Below, piece by piece: positions 26,901-35,300 of a stretch of 64,000 bases of DNA. Origin of the DNA: Artemia franciscana (taxonomy: Eukaryota; Arthropoda; Branchiopoda; Anostraca; Artemiidae); assembly GCF_032884065.1 (NCBI RefSeq), contig NC_088866.1, forward strand, positions 55,684,068 to 55,748,067. Reading direction: 5' to 3'. Every line of letters begins with the position of its first letter. Positions within the stretch are counted from its first letter, which is position 1. A model generated the notes under the pieces. The model was not told where the DNA came from and made no database searches. It was given only the letters and a program-made list of their open reading frames with translations. The position numbers and the translations under genes are program-made.

Positions 26901-29519
26901 AGTTGGTGTCTCCAGGGAAAAGGCTAATGAAAAAACCAAACAGTCTTGCAAAAAACCAATCACTAAAAGGAGAATATGCTTGTATGTACCCATTACATGT
27001 AAATTTGTCATAGCTATGAAATGACAAATAAGGTCAAAGGCTTTTCAGTAATCAACTACAAGAAGATTGACAATCACACTTCCTTGGTATAATCAACAAT
27101 AAGATGATACATTCTTACTAAGTAAACAGTTGTGCTGCTTTTCTTCATTTCTTTTAAGAATATCTTGTAGTAACCATGTTGAAATTTTTACAGACAGGCC
27201 CAGTCAAAAATTTAGTGACTTCTGTTGAAATTTTACTGAACATATAAAACAGATGAGAAACAATTAGTGTCAAAATTCAAGGGTCTTCTGACAAAAATAT
27301 AGTTGTCAAATTTACAGGTATTTTCTCAACAACAAGTAAGTTTGATAATTATTATCTGTAATAATATTTCATGTAGATTGAAGATGTCCAGAGAAGAGCC
27401 ACTAAGATGGTGAGTGGACTGCATGAGCTCCCTTACCCTCCAAGGCTATGCAAGCTGAAACTCCCAACTCTGGTTTATAGAAGAAGACAGAGTGATGCCA
27501 TTCTGGTTCATAAACTTATTAATTCAAAGGCAGTTCCTGGTCTTCTTCCTCTGGCGTCTCAGGATTCTTGTACAAGGGGACATAACTTGAAGTTATCCAG
27601 GCATTTCTCCTCAAAGCGGCAACGTGCCCATTTTCTTACCAACCATGTTGCCAATCTCTGGAACAAATTACTGCCAGATACCATTGCTGCCCAAACCACA
27701 GACAGCTTTAAGAACCATCTTGATGACAAATGGTCAAAAAGAAGAATGGAAGTATAACTGGGAAGCACTCAAATCAGCAACATCAAACCACTAGTCAAGT
27801 GTATGTATTCAACTATGTGTCATGTGTTATCAACTCTGGAGTTTCTACAAAGAAAATCCTTATATTGCTCCAAGCTGCAATTTAAGGTAAAAAAAAAAAA
27901 CATTAAAACAGTTCTTTTTTAATCTCAGTTTTACTGATTTGATCCTAGATGCTAGATTTTTCCATTACCTGAGGAACTGCTGCTTGGCCTCATAGTAAGT
28001 TCATATTTTCAAGCAATTGACTTGGTTGATCACAATACCTTAATTCATTTATGACTGAATAAATTTGAAGTAGACCCTATCTTAGTAAATTTATACATGT
28101 TTTGTTTCAAATAGATCCCAAGCTGTAAAATACAAAATATTCTCTCTGAAAATGTAGTATTATTTTGTTGAAAACAATCAAGAAAACAGTGCTAAGAAAA
28201 TGTAGTATAACTTTGTTGAAAACAACCAATAACAGTAAAATTCTAGTTAATTAACTTCTTGCTATCTTGAAAAGGGTTTAGGTTAGGAAAATGAAACTTT
28301 CTGGGATGGGTCTACAGGCTAAAGTATGTCCCAGGAAGGTATTTTGAAGTACCTACTCCACTCCTTCTCCCTCTAGAGGGCCCTGACCTGTGATGACCTT
28401 TAAAAATATATGTGTTATAAAAGTGAAACCTTGCAAAATAGATCTTCTGCTTGAATGAAGTATAACAAAATTGTTTTCAGCTTCATAACTTTGCTCAATC
28501 CCATTTTATAAGGTTTTAAAGATATGCAAATACATTTCCTAAATTTTCAAAAAAAAACATTGATATGGCTCAAAATTCTATTCAAATAACAGGAATTGTA
28601 TTTTCAGAACTAAAGGCAGAGAAAAAGCAACTAGTAACTGAAAATTGAGGTAAAATGTTGTTTTGTCAACATTTAACCTAACCCTTTCCAAGATAGCAAG
28701 AAGTCAATTAACTAGAATTTTACCCCAATAACTCATACTTTAATTGACAATTTGTCATTTTTAAAGAGCTCAAAAGTACTTAAAAGTGATTGTCAAACTT
28801 GTAAAGAGCATAAAAAAGACATCAAGTGGGATGTGCACTTAATTGGTAAGTCAGTTATATGAACTATGATGTATTTAATAATGTTTCTGATGTATGTTAG
28901 GAAAACAGTTGGGCCTAGTAGTTCCCTCTGGTACCCTACTCATTAGGCCTACTATGGCCTCATCAAAGTATATTGGCTGGCCACCCATTTTGAATAATCT
29001 GACTTAATGCTTGAGGTTGGTTAGGAAATACATTGGCTAATCTATCATGGCTAAATTGATGCCAGCAACTATATTTTAGAGTGTATTTGACTATGGGGTA
29101 CCTTCTGGAAGGCCTGATCAAAAGAAGGCTCACACAGTAACTTCAAAATAGCTTCCCAGAGTAACTTTTTTGTCCAAAATTCATTAGTGAAACTTTCATA
29201 TTCCTAACCTATCTCTTTTTCAAGATAGCCGAAAATAGCTTGTCTAGAATTTAATCTAGTATATAACCTACCAAGGAAACACTACAATATAAGAGGCTAA
29301 TTAAAATTTTAGCCTACTTTATTTGCACCTATCCTAAATGATATAACAGAAAAGTAGACAAATGAATTAGCCTACATTTTGATTTTCTAAGTTATTCAAT
29401 TGACCTTTTTTTAAGTTAATTGAGAAGGCAGGAACACAAATCAATGATTTCAAGCCTAGACCACCCTTTAACCAAATTAGCTTAGTCCTACCTAGTGGAG
29501 TAACATGAATCTCAGCCAT
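2745..29519 (-). CDS. INTS11: Integrator complex subunit 11 (RNA endonuclease), 5' eight exons
   Basis: INTS11 is the metallo-beta-lactamase/beta-CASP endonuclease of Integrator; it cleaves snRNA 3' ends and promoter-proximal nascent RNA in the nucleus. Coding exons, in gene order: 29519-29492, 24562-24465, 21671-21489, 18994-18878, 14800-14702, 13421-13300, 9445-9274 and 2963-2745. Every junction has GT/AG ends and matching phase, giving 346 codons without a stop. The protein starts [18 protein letters not shown] and runs collinear with animal INTS11 (about 600 aa). Visible residues: HFHLDH (H67, H69, D71, H72), AGH156, the TGD acid D177, and E202 in SESTYATT, which matches the catalytic Glu203 of human INTS11. 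The TPGMLHAG stretch is in the last exon seen. The SFSAHAD and LVHGE beta-CASP motifs and the C-terminal half lie left of the window. The first exon is split from the second by a 4.9-kb intron, and transposons sit directly upstream of the start codon. Confidence 0.95.
3170..3830 (-). pseudogene. Decayed LINE reverse transcriptase remnant
   Basis: With several stops and frameshifts, the minus strand reads [20 protein letters not shown], then [20 protein letters not shown] and [11 protein letters not shown]. These resemble the QxGF...T motif and the C-terminal LLYGCETW...LxAFxxKCLR block of LINE RTs. It is old and non-functional, and lies left of the long-inverted-repeat element. Confidence 0.5.
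3927..6680. mobile_element. Long-inverted-repeat DNA element carrying a broken gene
   Basis: The left arm (3927 to about 4340) and right arm (about 6300 to 6680) are inverted copies. Both begin TAGYGYGGGCGAAAAGCA and share GAAAGCACCARAATTGGCTGA and GAGAAGACATGGCCGTTCAA. Inside the arms, a unit of roughly 120-150 bp containing AATGGCGGACGAAAATACGA is itself directly repeated, about three times on the left and twice on the right. The interior holds a decayed HEEADTR-family gene on the minus strand. No target duplication could be fixed. It lies in an INTS11 intron. Confidence 0.75.
4880..5790 (-). pseudogene. HEEADTR/Cys-rich family gene, frameshifted
   Basis: An open stretch at 5724-5161 reads [46 protein letters not shown] and [20 protein letters not shown]. 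This is the core of a multicopy protein family common in invertebrate genomes, usually HEEADTR...DTDV...FTGCDTVSSF. After a frameshift near 5160 the same strand continues [18 protein letters not shown], a stop, then a Cys-rich tail ([26 protein letters not shown]) corresponding to the family's C-terminal Cys cluster. Upstream, RAYGTTGN continues the frame above the first Met. The function of the family is not known to me. Its place between long inverted repeats suggests it is cargo or a gene of that element. Confidence 0.7.
8183..8500. mobile_element. Foldback MITE, diverged copy
   Basis: It has the same termini as 53243-53508: AAAGTAAGGAGGAACATTAA at the left and TTTTAATGTGGCTCCTTATT at the right. 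TTATCCCGTATATGAGTGGT follows the left end. The middle has diverged and contains CTTCCTTCCTTC. It lies in an INTS11 intron. Confidence 0.7.
9274..9445 (-). CDS. INTS11: INTS11 exon 7
   Basis: The exon is 172 nt. Its first base completes the Arg codon begun in the previous exon. It encodes [18 protein letters not shown]...YFAAGLTEK, including the conserved [14 protein letters not shown] beta-CASP segment. The donor is GTAGAT. Confidence 0.95.
9890..10440 (-). repeat. Dispersed repeat, minus copy
   Basis: Read on the minus strand it contains GCAGGCCTCTTTATCTGGAT, TGCTTGTCTTCTAACCGAAG and CTACTAAGCTTCAAACTTTT followed by AAGGTTTTTGAATTGTTG. It matches 19560-19850 in the opposite orientation. A GC-rich palindrome, AGTACCGGGGCCC...GGGGTCCCGGTACT, lies at about 10395-10437. 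Confidence 0.75.
10774..11010 (+). repeat. Direct repeat of about 75 bp next to the tRNA gene
   Basis: GTACGTTTTAAGGTTCGACT, TTGGGACGCAGC and CTTTAAGAAAACGAAGTTTTTTTCATAT occur at 10777-10845 and again at 10940-11010. The second copy ends 16 bp from the tRNA-Lys 3' end. Confidence 0.85.
11026..11098 (-). tRNA. tRNA-Lys (anticodon UUU)
   Basis: The minus strand folds as a full 73-nt cloverleaf. The acceptor stem GCCCGGT pairs with ATCGGGC with one G-U pair. The D arm is GCTC/GAGC, the anticodon stem TGGGA/TCCTA around CTTTTAA, and the T arm AAGGG-TTCAAGT-CCCTT, with discriminator G. The sequence is close to animal tRNA-Lys(UUU), has both internal promoter boxes and has no intron. It lies in an INTS11 intron in the same orientation. 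A T-rich stretch (plus-strand A run at 11017-11024) follows the 3' end and would serve as a Pol III terminator. Confidence 0.95.
11320..12115. repeat. G-rich, repeat-like stretch
   Basis: The 11380-11640 part (AAGGAGTTATCGGATCGAGC, TGAAATTTCGCGGATAAGC, CCCGATCGGACAACG) is similar in style to units of the satellite at 62080-63810. The 11930-12115 part contains runs of 13-14 G and ends CCCTGGATATGGCCTTGGTG, which looks like a transposon end. No partner end was found. Confidence 0.4.
13300..13421 (-). CDS. INTS11: INTS11 exon 6 with catalytic Glu
   Basis: The exon is 122 nt and ends in phase 2. It encodes [18 protein letters not shown]...[15 protein letters not shown] plus two bases of Arg. It holds the metal-binding Asp of GDYN and E202, the counterpart of human Glu203. 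The acceptor is ATGTTTTAG and the donor is GTAGGA. Confidence 0.95.
13422..14701 (-). other. INTS11 intron 5
   Basis: AT-rich, with a C run at 13470-13482. No gene or repeat was recognised. Confidence 0.65.
14702..14800 (-). CDS. INTS11: INTS11 exon 5
   Basis: The exon is 99 nt (33 codons), phase 0 at both ends. It encodes [18 protein letters not shown]...SLVYT. H156 in AGHVLG is the third metal-binding motif of the family. The donor is GTAAGA. Confidence 0.95.
15115..15690 (+). repeat. Minisatellite, 56- to 79-bp units
   Basis: About nine units carry GCCTTCAGAAATGGATCTAC, CACTAATAAAAGC and ACTAATAAACTCAGAAA. Cores are at about 15118, 15188, 15267, 15340, 15396, 15452, 15525, 15600 and 15665. 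The short units lack a CGCAYTTACTCA segment that the long units have. It lies in INTS11 intron 4. Confidence 0.9.
16372..16522. mobile_element. 151-bp MITE ending in ATATTTGCACATT
   Basis: ATATTTGCACATTAGGGGGG at the left pairs with the reverse complement of CCCCCCCAATGTGCAAATAT at the right, and the inner sides share a GTAAAG-like extension. A related end, TATATTTGCACATTAGGCAG, occurs at 30606-30660 inside the DNA transposon. The target duplication is unclear because the flanks are AT repeats. Confidence 0.65.
17184..17210. repeat. T(27) homopolymer
   Basis: A run of 27 T in INTS11 intron 4, preceded by a shorter T run. It may be a minus-strand poly(A) tail; no source element was identified. 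Confidence 0.9.
17390..18260 (+). repeat. Degenerate tandem repeat, about 165-bp unit
   Basis: Units carry ATTATCATTGATGATGATAGG, then CCTAGAAAGCCT, TTTTTAAATAGCTACTTGC, and CAAAAGAGGTTAGTA followed by CTTCTCCACTCATT. The GATAGG cores fall near 17563, 17741, 17905 and 18066, with a relic near 18762. It lies in INTS11 intron 4. Confidence 0.75.
18878..18994 (-). CDS. INTS11: INTS11 exon 4
   Basis: The exon is 117 nt (39 codons), phase 0 at both ends. It encodes [18 protein letters not shown]...NLHQVVQ, collinear with the EDYRKIAVDKKGE region of vertebrate INTS11. The acceptor is TTTTTACAG and the donor is GTTAGT. Confidence 0.94.
19560..20025 (+). repeat. Dispersed repeat, plus copy with internal duplication
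   Basis: It carries CGCCGGGCTCCGGCATTCGG, CTTGTCTTCTAACCGGGGAC and CTACTAAGCTTCAAACTTTTGG, like the inverted copy at 9890-10440. A second partial unit (about 19860-20025, again with CTACTAAGCTTCAAACTTTTGG and CAATTACCAGTTTTTTGCT) follows the first in tandem. Confidence 0.75.
20116..20145. repeat. Perfect 14-bp hairpin
   Basis: AAAAAGACAGTGCT and AGCACTGTCTTTTT are exact inverted repeats with a 2-nt spacer. GTGCTCC at 20108 can alternatively pair with GGAGCAC at 20130. It lies in INTS11 intron 3; no function can be assigned. Confidence 0.8.
20802..20826. repeat. A(25) homopolymer
   Basis: A run of 25 A in INTS11 intron 3 with no recognised parent element. Confidence 0.9.
21362..21377. repeat. 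C(16) homopolymer
   Basis: The longest of several C or G runs of about 8 or more in the window. Others are at 181-194, 7191-7201, 11480-11494, 11962-11974, 13470-13482, 16499-16509, 20546-20553, 23047-23055, 41226-41234 and 62071-62080. Confidence 0.95.
21489..21671 (-). CDS. INTS11: INTS11 exon 3 with HxHxDH metal site
   Basis: The exon is 183 nt (61 codons), phase 0 at both ends. It encodes RRFPDFSYI through [11 protein letters not shown], including the HFHLDH zinc-binding motif at residues 67-72. The donor is GTATGT. Confidence 0.96.
21672..24464 (-). other. INTS11 intron 2
   Basis: AT-rich and without gene signals apart from the 147-bp MITE at 23716. Confidence 0.65.
23716..23862. mobile_element. 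147-bp MITE with TAA target duplication
   Basis: The ends AGGCCCATTCACAATAAGAT and the reverse complement of ATCTCATTGAGAATGGGTCT pair as an inverted repeat. Inner complementarity is between GAGCCAATCA and TTGGCTCAAA. The flanks are TAA at 23713-23715 and 23863-23865, as expected for PIF/Harbinger-type MITEs. It lies in INTS11 intron 2. Confidence 0.8.
24465..24562 (-). CDS. INTS11: INTS11 exon 2
   Basis: The exon encodes [13 protein letters not shown]...[13 protein letters not shown], the first strands of the metallo-beta-lactamase fold. The acceptor is TTTTTTCAG and the donor is GTAAG. It is 98 nt, entered in phase 1 and left in phase 0. Confidence 0.95.
25282..25525 (+). repeat. Direct repeat, about 90 bp, 2.7 copies
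   Basis: Three consecutive copies of AAAATCAACTTTRATRARRATGAWGTAAA, followed by TTGTTACTGTTGT, CTTGTCTGATTCTTAATG and TTAGTAATCCTGGTG, begin at about 25287, 25376 and 25466. It lies in INTS11 intron 1. Confidence 0.85.
25640..26010 (+). repeat. Dispersed repeat, copy 1
   Basis: It shares ordered blocks with 61190-61510 in the same orientation: TTTCAAGAATGAATTCAAAG, AAGATAGGTCATTATCTA, and GACACATTTTTCCAAGTTCTTG. Divergence is strong. No termini were defined. Confidence 0.45.
26095..27110 (-). pseudogene. Jockey-type LINE RT remnant
   Basis: Pieces in shifting frames follow RT order along the minus strand: DYxKAFDLIC near 27050, a decayed palm, [20 protein letters not shown] near 26660, then [20 protein letters not shown], and [20 protein letters not shown] ending [12 protein letters not shown] near 26098. 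Many stops and gaps make it non-functional. It lies in INTS11 intron 1. Confidence 0.75.
27377..27757 (+). pseudogene. LINE RT C-terminal fragment
   Basis: An open stretch of 126 codons starts [20 protein letters not shown] and includes [28 protein letters not shown] and [16 protein letters not shown], ending [10 protein letters not shown] and a stop. This is the thumb and C-terminal end common to CR1/Jockey-like RTs (VQRRATK...LPTLEYRRxRGD...NLWNxLP). No palm domain lies upstream on this strand, so it is a 5'-truncated insertion. It faces the remnant at 26095-27110. Confidence 0.8.
28234..28724. mobile_element. MITE with 8-bp TSD (hAT- or P-like)
   Basis: Imperfect inverted repeats of about 45 bp begin RGTAAAATTCTAGTTAATT and continue ACTTCTTGCTATCTTG. 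They are flanked by identical 8-bp duplications, CCAATAAC, at 28226-28233 and 28725-28732. No coding capacity is seen. It lies in INTS11 intron 1. A partial copy is nested in the DNA transposon at 30288-30476. Confidence 0.85.
29492..29519 (-). CDS. INTS11: INTS11 exon 1 (start codon)
   Basis: This 28-nt coding part encodes MAEIHVTPL plus one base of Gly. It is followed by the donor GTAGGA at 29491. It is too short for an ORF search, but it joins in phase to the next exon to restore the conserved INTS11 N-terminus. Only 20 bp of host DNA (29520-29539) separate the ATG from an inserted LINE. Confidence 0.9.
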
Positions 29520-29585
29520 ACTTCAAAATTAAACTTTATCTGATGATGATGATGATGAGATGAATTTCGGACCCCTCTTGACTAC

Positions 29586-32275
29586 GGGTGTGTTCCAGGG
29601 ACTTACTGTAGTAACCGAATGGTTACTATTTCCGTTCCTAGCGGGAAAATGGTTACTGCCCAACCCACTGGGAACGAGAATAGTTACTGCCGGCAGTAAC
29701 CGCAGTAAGTGATTTTCTTACCGTGCTCAAAAGAATGGTTAGCGCAGTAAGTACATAATTCACCTTCTTCAATAAAAATCTCATTCAACAAAAAATAAAT
29801 ATGGACAAGAATGAAGTAATGGAATATGAAGTTATTTGATTGGAAGAAGGTGGGACAGTGATTTTGCAAAAGAAAGAGGGATCTGAGCCAGGTTAGTAAA
29901 TCACCATATTTTGGGATCAACATTAAAGGACACCCTGAGTAGTAGGCCATCTATTAGCAAGTAGGTTAAATCAATGAAAAGCTTATTATTTAATTCAATG
30001 TTTTCTGGCATATCCAGGCAAAATTATTACCTTAAATTGCCATTTGGTATCATTCTAAGCATTGACTTCTTCCAGGCAACATTGAGGCTCCATTAAATTG
30101 CCACATGGTAGCATTTTAAGCATTAACTCCTTTTAGGCTCTGTAAACAGGCCTAGGTGAAGTATTACAGATAAGTCGAGGATTTATGGGCTGCCAAATCA
30201 TTATTCTGAGACTGTCTTTAATCCTATTGAAGAAGTAGGCTAGGGTAGACTATTCAGAGTCTATTCCAAAGGATGGTAATTTTATCCAGTAAAATTCTAG
30301 TTGATTGACTTCTTGCTATCACTGAAATGGGTTAGGTTAGGAAAATGAAACTTTCAGGGATGGGTCTACACGCTAAAGTATGTCCTGGGAAGGTATTTCA
30401 AAGTACACATCTCTACTCATTCTTGCTCTAGAGGGCCTTGATCTTTGATGACCTTCAAAAATATTTATAGCAGAAGTTACATGTTTCCCATTGATTCTGC
30501 CAATCTATCCCTCAACCTTTAACTCCCTGTTAATTGAAGCAACTGTAAACAAAGCAAGAATGGGGGAAAAGGTAACAGGTGACAGAATACATTGGAACTA
30601 CATAATTTTGGCTATATATTTGCACATTAGGCAGGTTGGAGGTAAATTATAGTATAGAGATGCATGCTTTTCCCTTTGGTATGTAGGCTAAGTAGAAGGT
30701 CACTTGTACCTGATGCTGTCCATGTTGTTTTTAGTTGGATGGGAAACATCCAAAGAAAGTTTCCATTGAAAAGGAAAGATGAGAATGCCCAAAAGTGAGA
30801 TTGAATTTGTCAAAGCTTGGAGGTTTGCCCCTTCAGTCTGTTTAAAGGAAAATGGATTCATAATTGAAGCTTTGTTCATTTCAATCTTAAGGGTGACCTA
30901 TATTTGTGACAATTCATTAAATGGTTGCAAAGGGGTACTTTTGTTTATTCATTTGTCTTCTTTATTTTCTAACAGTTTTTTTAATCTTTAAATTGATATC
31001 CATTTCTTACAAATTTTTATTGATACCAGAGGTTCATTTGCAAGTTTTCACCTACTTTGTAATCCCTGGTCTCACAATTACATTTAAATTTACTGAAGCT
31101 AGGAAACATGGAGCTACTATCTATTTAAGAAAATCAATGGATATAAGTAGGTTTTATTGTATTTAAGCCCTAGGGCCATGGCAATTAAAGACAAATTAAA
31201 GAAGATTAACTTTAAAATACTGGACATTAAATAAGCATGATAGTCACAAAGAAAAACAAATAACAAAATTATACTTCTGTGTTCAGTTGCCAACCTGAGC
31301 AACAGTCATAATTTTTTTTAATCTTGCAGAACATTCACCCCAATTATATTCACAAGCTATCTCTCATGACCCACACTCTTGTCCATACATTCACATTTCA
31401 GGGAAATAGAAGGACCATCATACTGGTATTCTTCATTTTTACTTATATTTAATGGGTTTGAAAGAAAGTTTCTATGGCTAAGTCAGTAGGCCAGTAAAGG
31501 ACCTGGTGGTCCTTTAGCCAGGTAGTGCAATAGGAAGCTAGGGACCAGCCAGCCTATGCTCTTGCATGCCCTTCCTTCTTACTGTCCCTAGATTTCCATC
31601 TGTACTCATTTAAAGTTAGGCCAATTCTAGCTGAGGTTAGTCATATCACCAACCCCTATCCAAAACAAAATAAACTGACAATGCCAGGAATTAAACCTGT
31701 ACCCCTTGGACAAAGCATTCCAGCCCAGAGAGCCTACCACTTAGCAAGGAACACAAATTTGACCAGACAACAATAATTATTTTTAAAAAAGTAGAATATT
31801 GAAAAACAAAACTTGCTATAGTTGTCCCACTACTATCCTGTAAATGCTATAGGCCCATTTTATTTAGACAAATCAATTTAAGACAGGTATCAACAAAACT
31901 CCATCAGGGATTGTATATGCTTAAGATACAATCAAGCTATTTGAATGCTTAGTTATGTGATATTCTAGTGTTCAAATAATAAAAAAAGAGAAAAAGTATA
32001 TGATCTATTTATTTTTCACCAGCTCATTTGAAATCATTTATGACAGCCAAATGCCCATGGTTGGCTTAGAACCTCTCTAAATGCTCTGAAACAGAAGGAA
32101 TAAAAAAATTATACTAATCAGCATTAAACTGTCCCTTAAATTTAAACACGTGCGTTTAATTCGAAAATGACGCTACTGCTAGTCAGCTTACTGTGCCGTT
32201 CCCACTGGCTCTACCGCAGTTAGAAATGGGCAGTTACCGCGCAGTTACTGAAAAACCGTCAGCTGGAACACACCC
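29586..32275. mobile_element. Nested TIR DNA transposon, non-autonomous (PIF/Harbinger-like?)
   Basis: The ends are perfect 13-bp inverted repeats, GGGTGTGTTCCAG at 29586 and CTGGAACACACCC ending at 32275. They are flanked by TAC on both sides (29583-29585 and 32276-32278). Both ends share subterminal motifs: repeated GTTACTG/CAGTAAC, and CACTGGGAACG against CAGTGGGAACG. The body is 2690 bp with no recognisable transposase. It contains relics of two other repeats (30288-30476 and 30606-30660). Removing it rejoins the LINE 3' UTR as CATGTAGTCAAGAGG. The 3-bp duplication and GGG end suggest PIF/Harbinger; that assignment is inference. Confidence 0.85.
30288..30476 (+). mobile_element. Partial copy of the CCAATAAC-flanked MITE
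   Basis: It begins AGTAAAATTCTAGTTGATTG and follows the left half of the 28234 element for about 190 bp (GGGATGGGTCTACACGCTAA, GAGGGCCTTGATCTTTGATG). The right terminus is missing. It lies inside the transposon at 29586-32275. Confidence 0.75.
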
Positions 32276-32359
32276 TACATGGTCACTCAGGTCCTCTCTC
32301 TATATTCTTCGAATATTTGCTTGCTACGCTGGAAATTAAATGATTCCCAGCGTCTTTAA

Positions 32360-35300
32360 TTACATCCTCTTGTCACATCCAATTTTTTCTAAGAATTGCA
32401 CTACTAAGCGTATGACTGTGGTATTTAGTTCATCACTTAAGAAACCACCAAGTAGTAAATTTACTGAAATATTTTCCTTTTGTTCCTTGAAGAATGATTC
32501 TATGTGTCTTCTCTGATGCATATAATGATCACAATCAATTAAAATATGTTGAACTGTCTCTTCACTGTCACAGTGATCACAGATATTATCATCTCCATAA
32601 AATCTTGCAAGGTATGAATGAGTACCTGCATGTCTGGACCTTAGACGAAAAGCTATGGTTCCTTCTCTTCTAGTCAGATTCCTGTAGATTTTCAGTTCTG
32701 ACTTCCTTCTTGTTTTTCGTGTTGTAAACCAATTTCCCGAGAGGTTACGATTTTCTTCAAAATAGTATTGCTGCTGCTTTTTTATAACCTCCTCAATCAT
32801 CATAATCTGAATTGGAGTTTCACAACATGTGAAGGGGTCCTCAATAGTGGTGCCATCTTTTGCAGCTCGGTTAGCTATATCATTTCCATGTATATCAACA
32901 TGAGCTGGAACCCACTGTAAAACGATTTCTTGACCTGTGGGTATTGTGACTAATTCTTTATAGCAACTGGCCACTTCCCTTGACCGTGTCCCACTTCTAC
33001 TTATGTTGGTGAGTGCTTCCAGTGCACTCTTCGAATCAGAGCAAATCAATACTTTAGGATATTCTTTCAGATTTTCTTTTGTATATATTACTGCTTTCTT
33101 TATTGCTATAACTTCAGCTTGAAAGATCGACGTTTGTTTGGGTAACTTATACTGTGCTGTAATTTTCTTTTTTGGTATAACAAATGCAGCTCCAACTGGA
33201 CTACAGTCATCTACTTTGGATCCATCCGTATAAATATCAAGGAAATCCCTAAATGCTTCTTGAATCAGCAACTTGAAGCTAGTGGCGAAGTCCAAGTTTT
33301 CTTTTTTCTCCATGACCATTGAGCATTTTATTTTGCAACACTCCCATGGTGAAGGTAAGTCCATGTCTGGAACACGTAACATTTCTGTGATCTTTAGTTC
33401 TAAGTCAAATTGAGCACATATTTGAATGGACCTTTCAAGGAAGTTTAATTGGTTCTGCTTTCTGTGTTTGTTTGCAGTTGTATGCAGACCTCGTTTTACA
33501 ATCCTTGATTTCACTGGATTTGTTTCATCTGACCCCCATACTTTTGCTAAATATTTTAGTGTAACAGTGTTCCTTCTAGTTTCGAGATCATCCAGGCCAC
33601 TTTCTGCCAACATGAATGAAACCGGGGTTGTTTTCCTAGCTCCAAATGCAATCCTCAATGCTGTATTTTGTATAACATTTAGCTTTTTAAGGGATGATTG
33701 ATTTGCAGGGTGATATACAACTGCTGCATATTCTAACTTTGACCTGATATATGTTGTGTAAAACTTAATTAGAAAGTCAGCTTTGCTTCCCCATGTGATG
33801 GCTGTTAGTGTCTTCATTATGTTGATTCTCCTAATGCAGGCTGCTTTAATGCTTTCAATGTGTAAATTCCAGTTCAAACGTTTTTCAATTATGCATCCCA
33901 GAAACTTTATTTGGTCCACAAATTCGATGGGCATTCTATTTAGGATTAAAGATGGCACTTCTATAGACTTCTTTCTTGTGATAAGCATGGCTTTTGTTTT
34001 GTGAGCCGAAAAGCTTAAATCAATGTCACTTGCCCAAATTTCAAGCTGTTCAAGAACAGATTTTATTATTGGCACAACATCTTCAATTGTTCTTCCAACT
34101 GCCCACAGGTTATTGTCATCTGCAAAAATTCCTGCACTAGAATCACCATCATCTAAAGGTATGTTGTGTTCACCCAGATTATAATAATCTGGACCCAAAG
34201 CTGATCCCTGAGGGACTCCCCTTTTTCTTTTGGTGAAATGGCTGGAGATGGTGTTTCCCACCCTAACATGCACTTCACGATCTTCTAGATATTTTTTCGT
34301 AAACATTAGCATTCTTCCACGGATCCCCGCCTCAATTAGTCCCAGTAATATCTGTCTGTGTACCAAATTATCAAATGCACCATCAACATCTAGGAAGACA
34401 GCTATCATTACCAACCCGTTTTGTAAAGTATAGGCAGCATCTCTTTGAAAACAAACCAGGTTATCAATAGTACTCTTGTTTCTCCTAAACCCACACTGCA
34501 CATCTTTAAGTATTTTTCTTTTTTCCACTTCCCAGTTTAGCCTTTTCTTTACAAGTCTTTCATAAACTTTGCCTAACACGGGTAATAAAGTAATAAATCT
34601 GTGGTTTTCGATCTTTGAAGTGTCTTTACCTGGTTTGGGAATCATCACTGCTAGTCCCGCCTTCCACACTTTTGGGAAACATCCACTCTTCCAGGCAATA
34701 TTTATTATTTCCAACAGCACTTCTACCCATTCTTGTGGGAGATTTTTAACTAGTTGGGGATACACCATATCTGCACCAGGGGCTGTATTTGGCAAATTCC
34801 TGATGATATCCTCTATTTCCACTAAGGAGAAAGGCTGATTGTATGGTTCTTGCTGGTCTTTATTAGTCAGCTGTTTCACTTTTGCTGCCATTCTTGATAC
34901 TGCTTCTTCGTCTGGATCCTCCTTTCCAATTATTTTTTCCATATGTTTGACGCTTGTATTAGCTTTGTCCAGATCACTTGCCAGAATTACATTTTCATAA
35001 ACTAGAGGTGGGTTGCTTGTTTTGTTTGGCTGTTTGTTTTGCATCCTGCGTATAAACCCGTAAACTTTAGCTGCTGGTCTCCTGAAATTTAGATTTTCAA
35101 GAAACTCTCTAATACTTTTCTTTTTTGCTATGGACACTGTTCTCTTAAACCTTGCATAGGATCGTTTGACATTAATCAGATTTTCTACAGTTGTTGCCAT
35201 GGCATAAATTCTTTCATTTATCACATAGTCCTTCTTTGCTTCTTCACATTCTGTATTCCACCAAATGTTATTTTTGTGAGTCCTTTTTGAGTTACCTTTT

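Larger units (their letters stand above)
24563..29491 (-). other. INTS11 intron 1
   Basis: This first intron holds an AAT microsatellite near 24585-24630, the 90-bp repeats, the dispersed repeat at 25640, two opposed LINE remnants and the 8-bp-TSD MITE. Nothing is recognised in 28740-29491. Confidence 0.7.

Noticed and set aside
29684..29950. Possible transposase fragment inside the nested transposon
   Set aside because: The 88-residue frame has no DDE motif or recognisable domain and overlaps the subterminal repeats.
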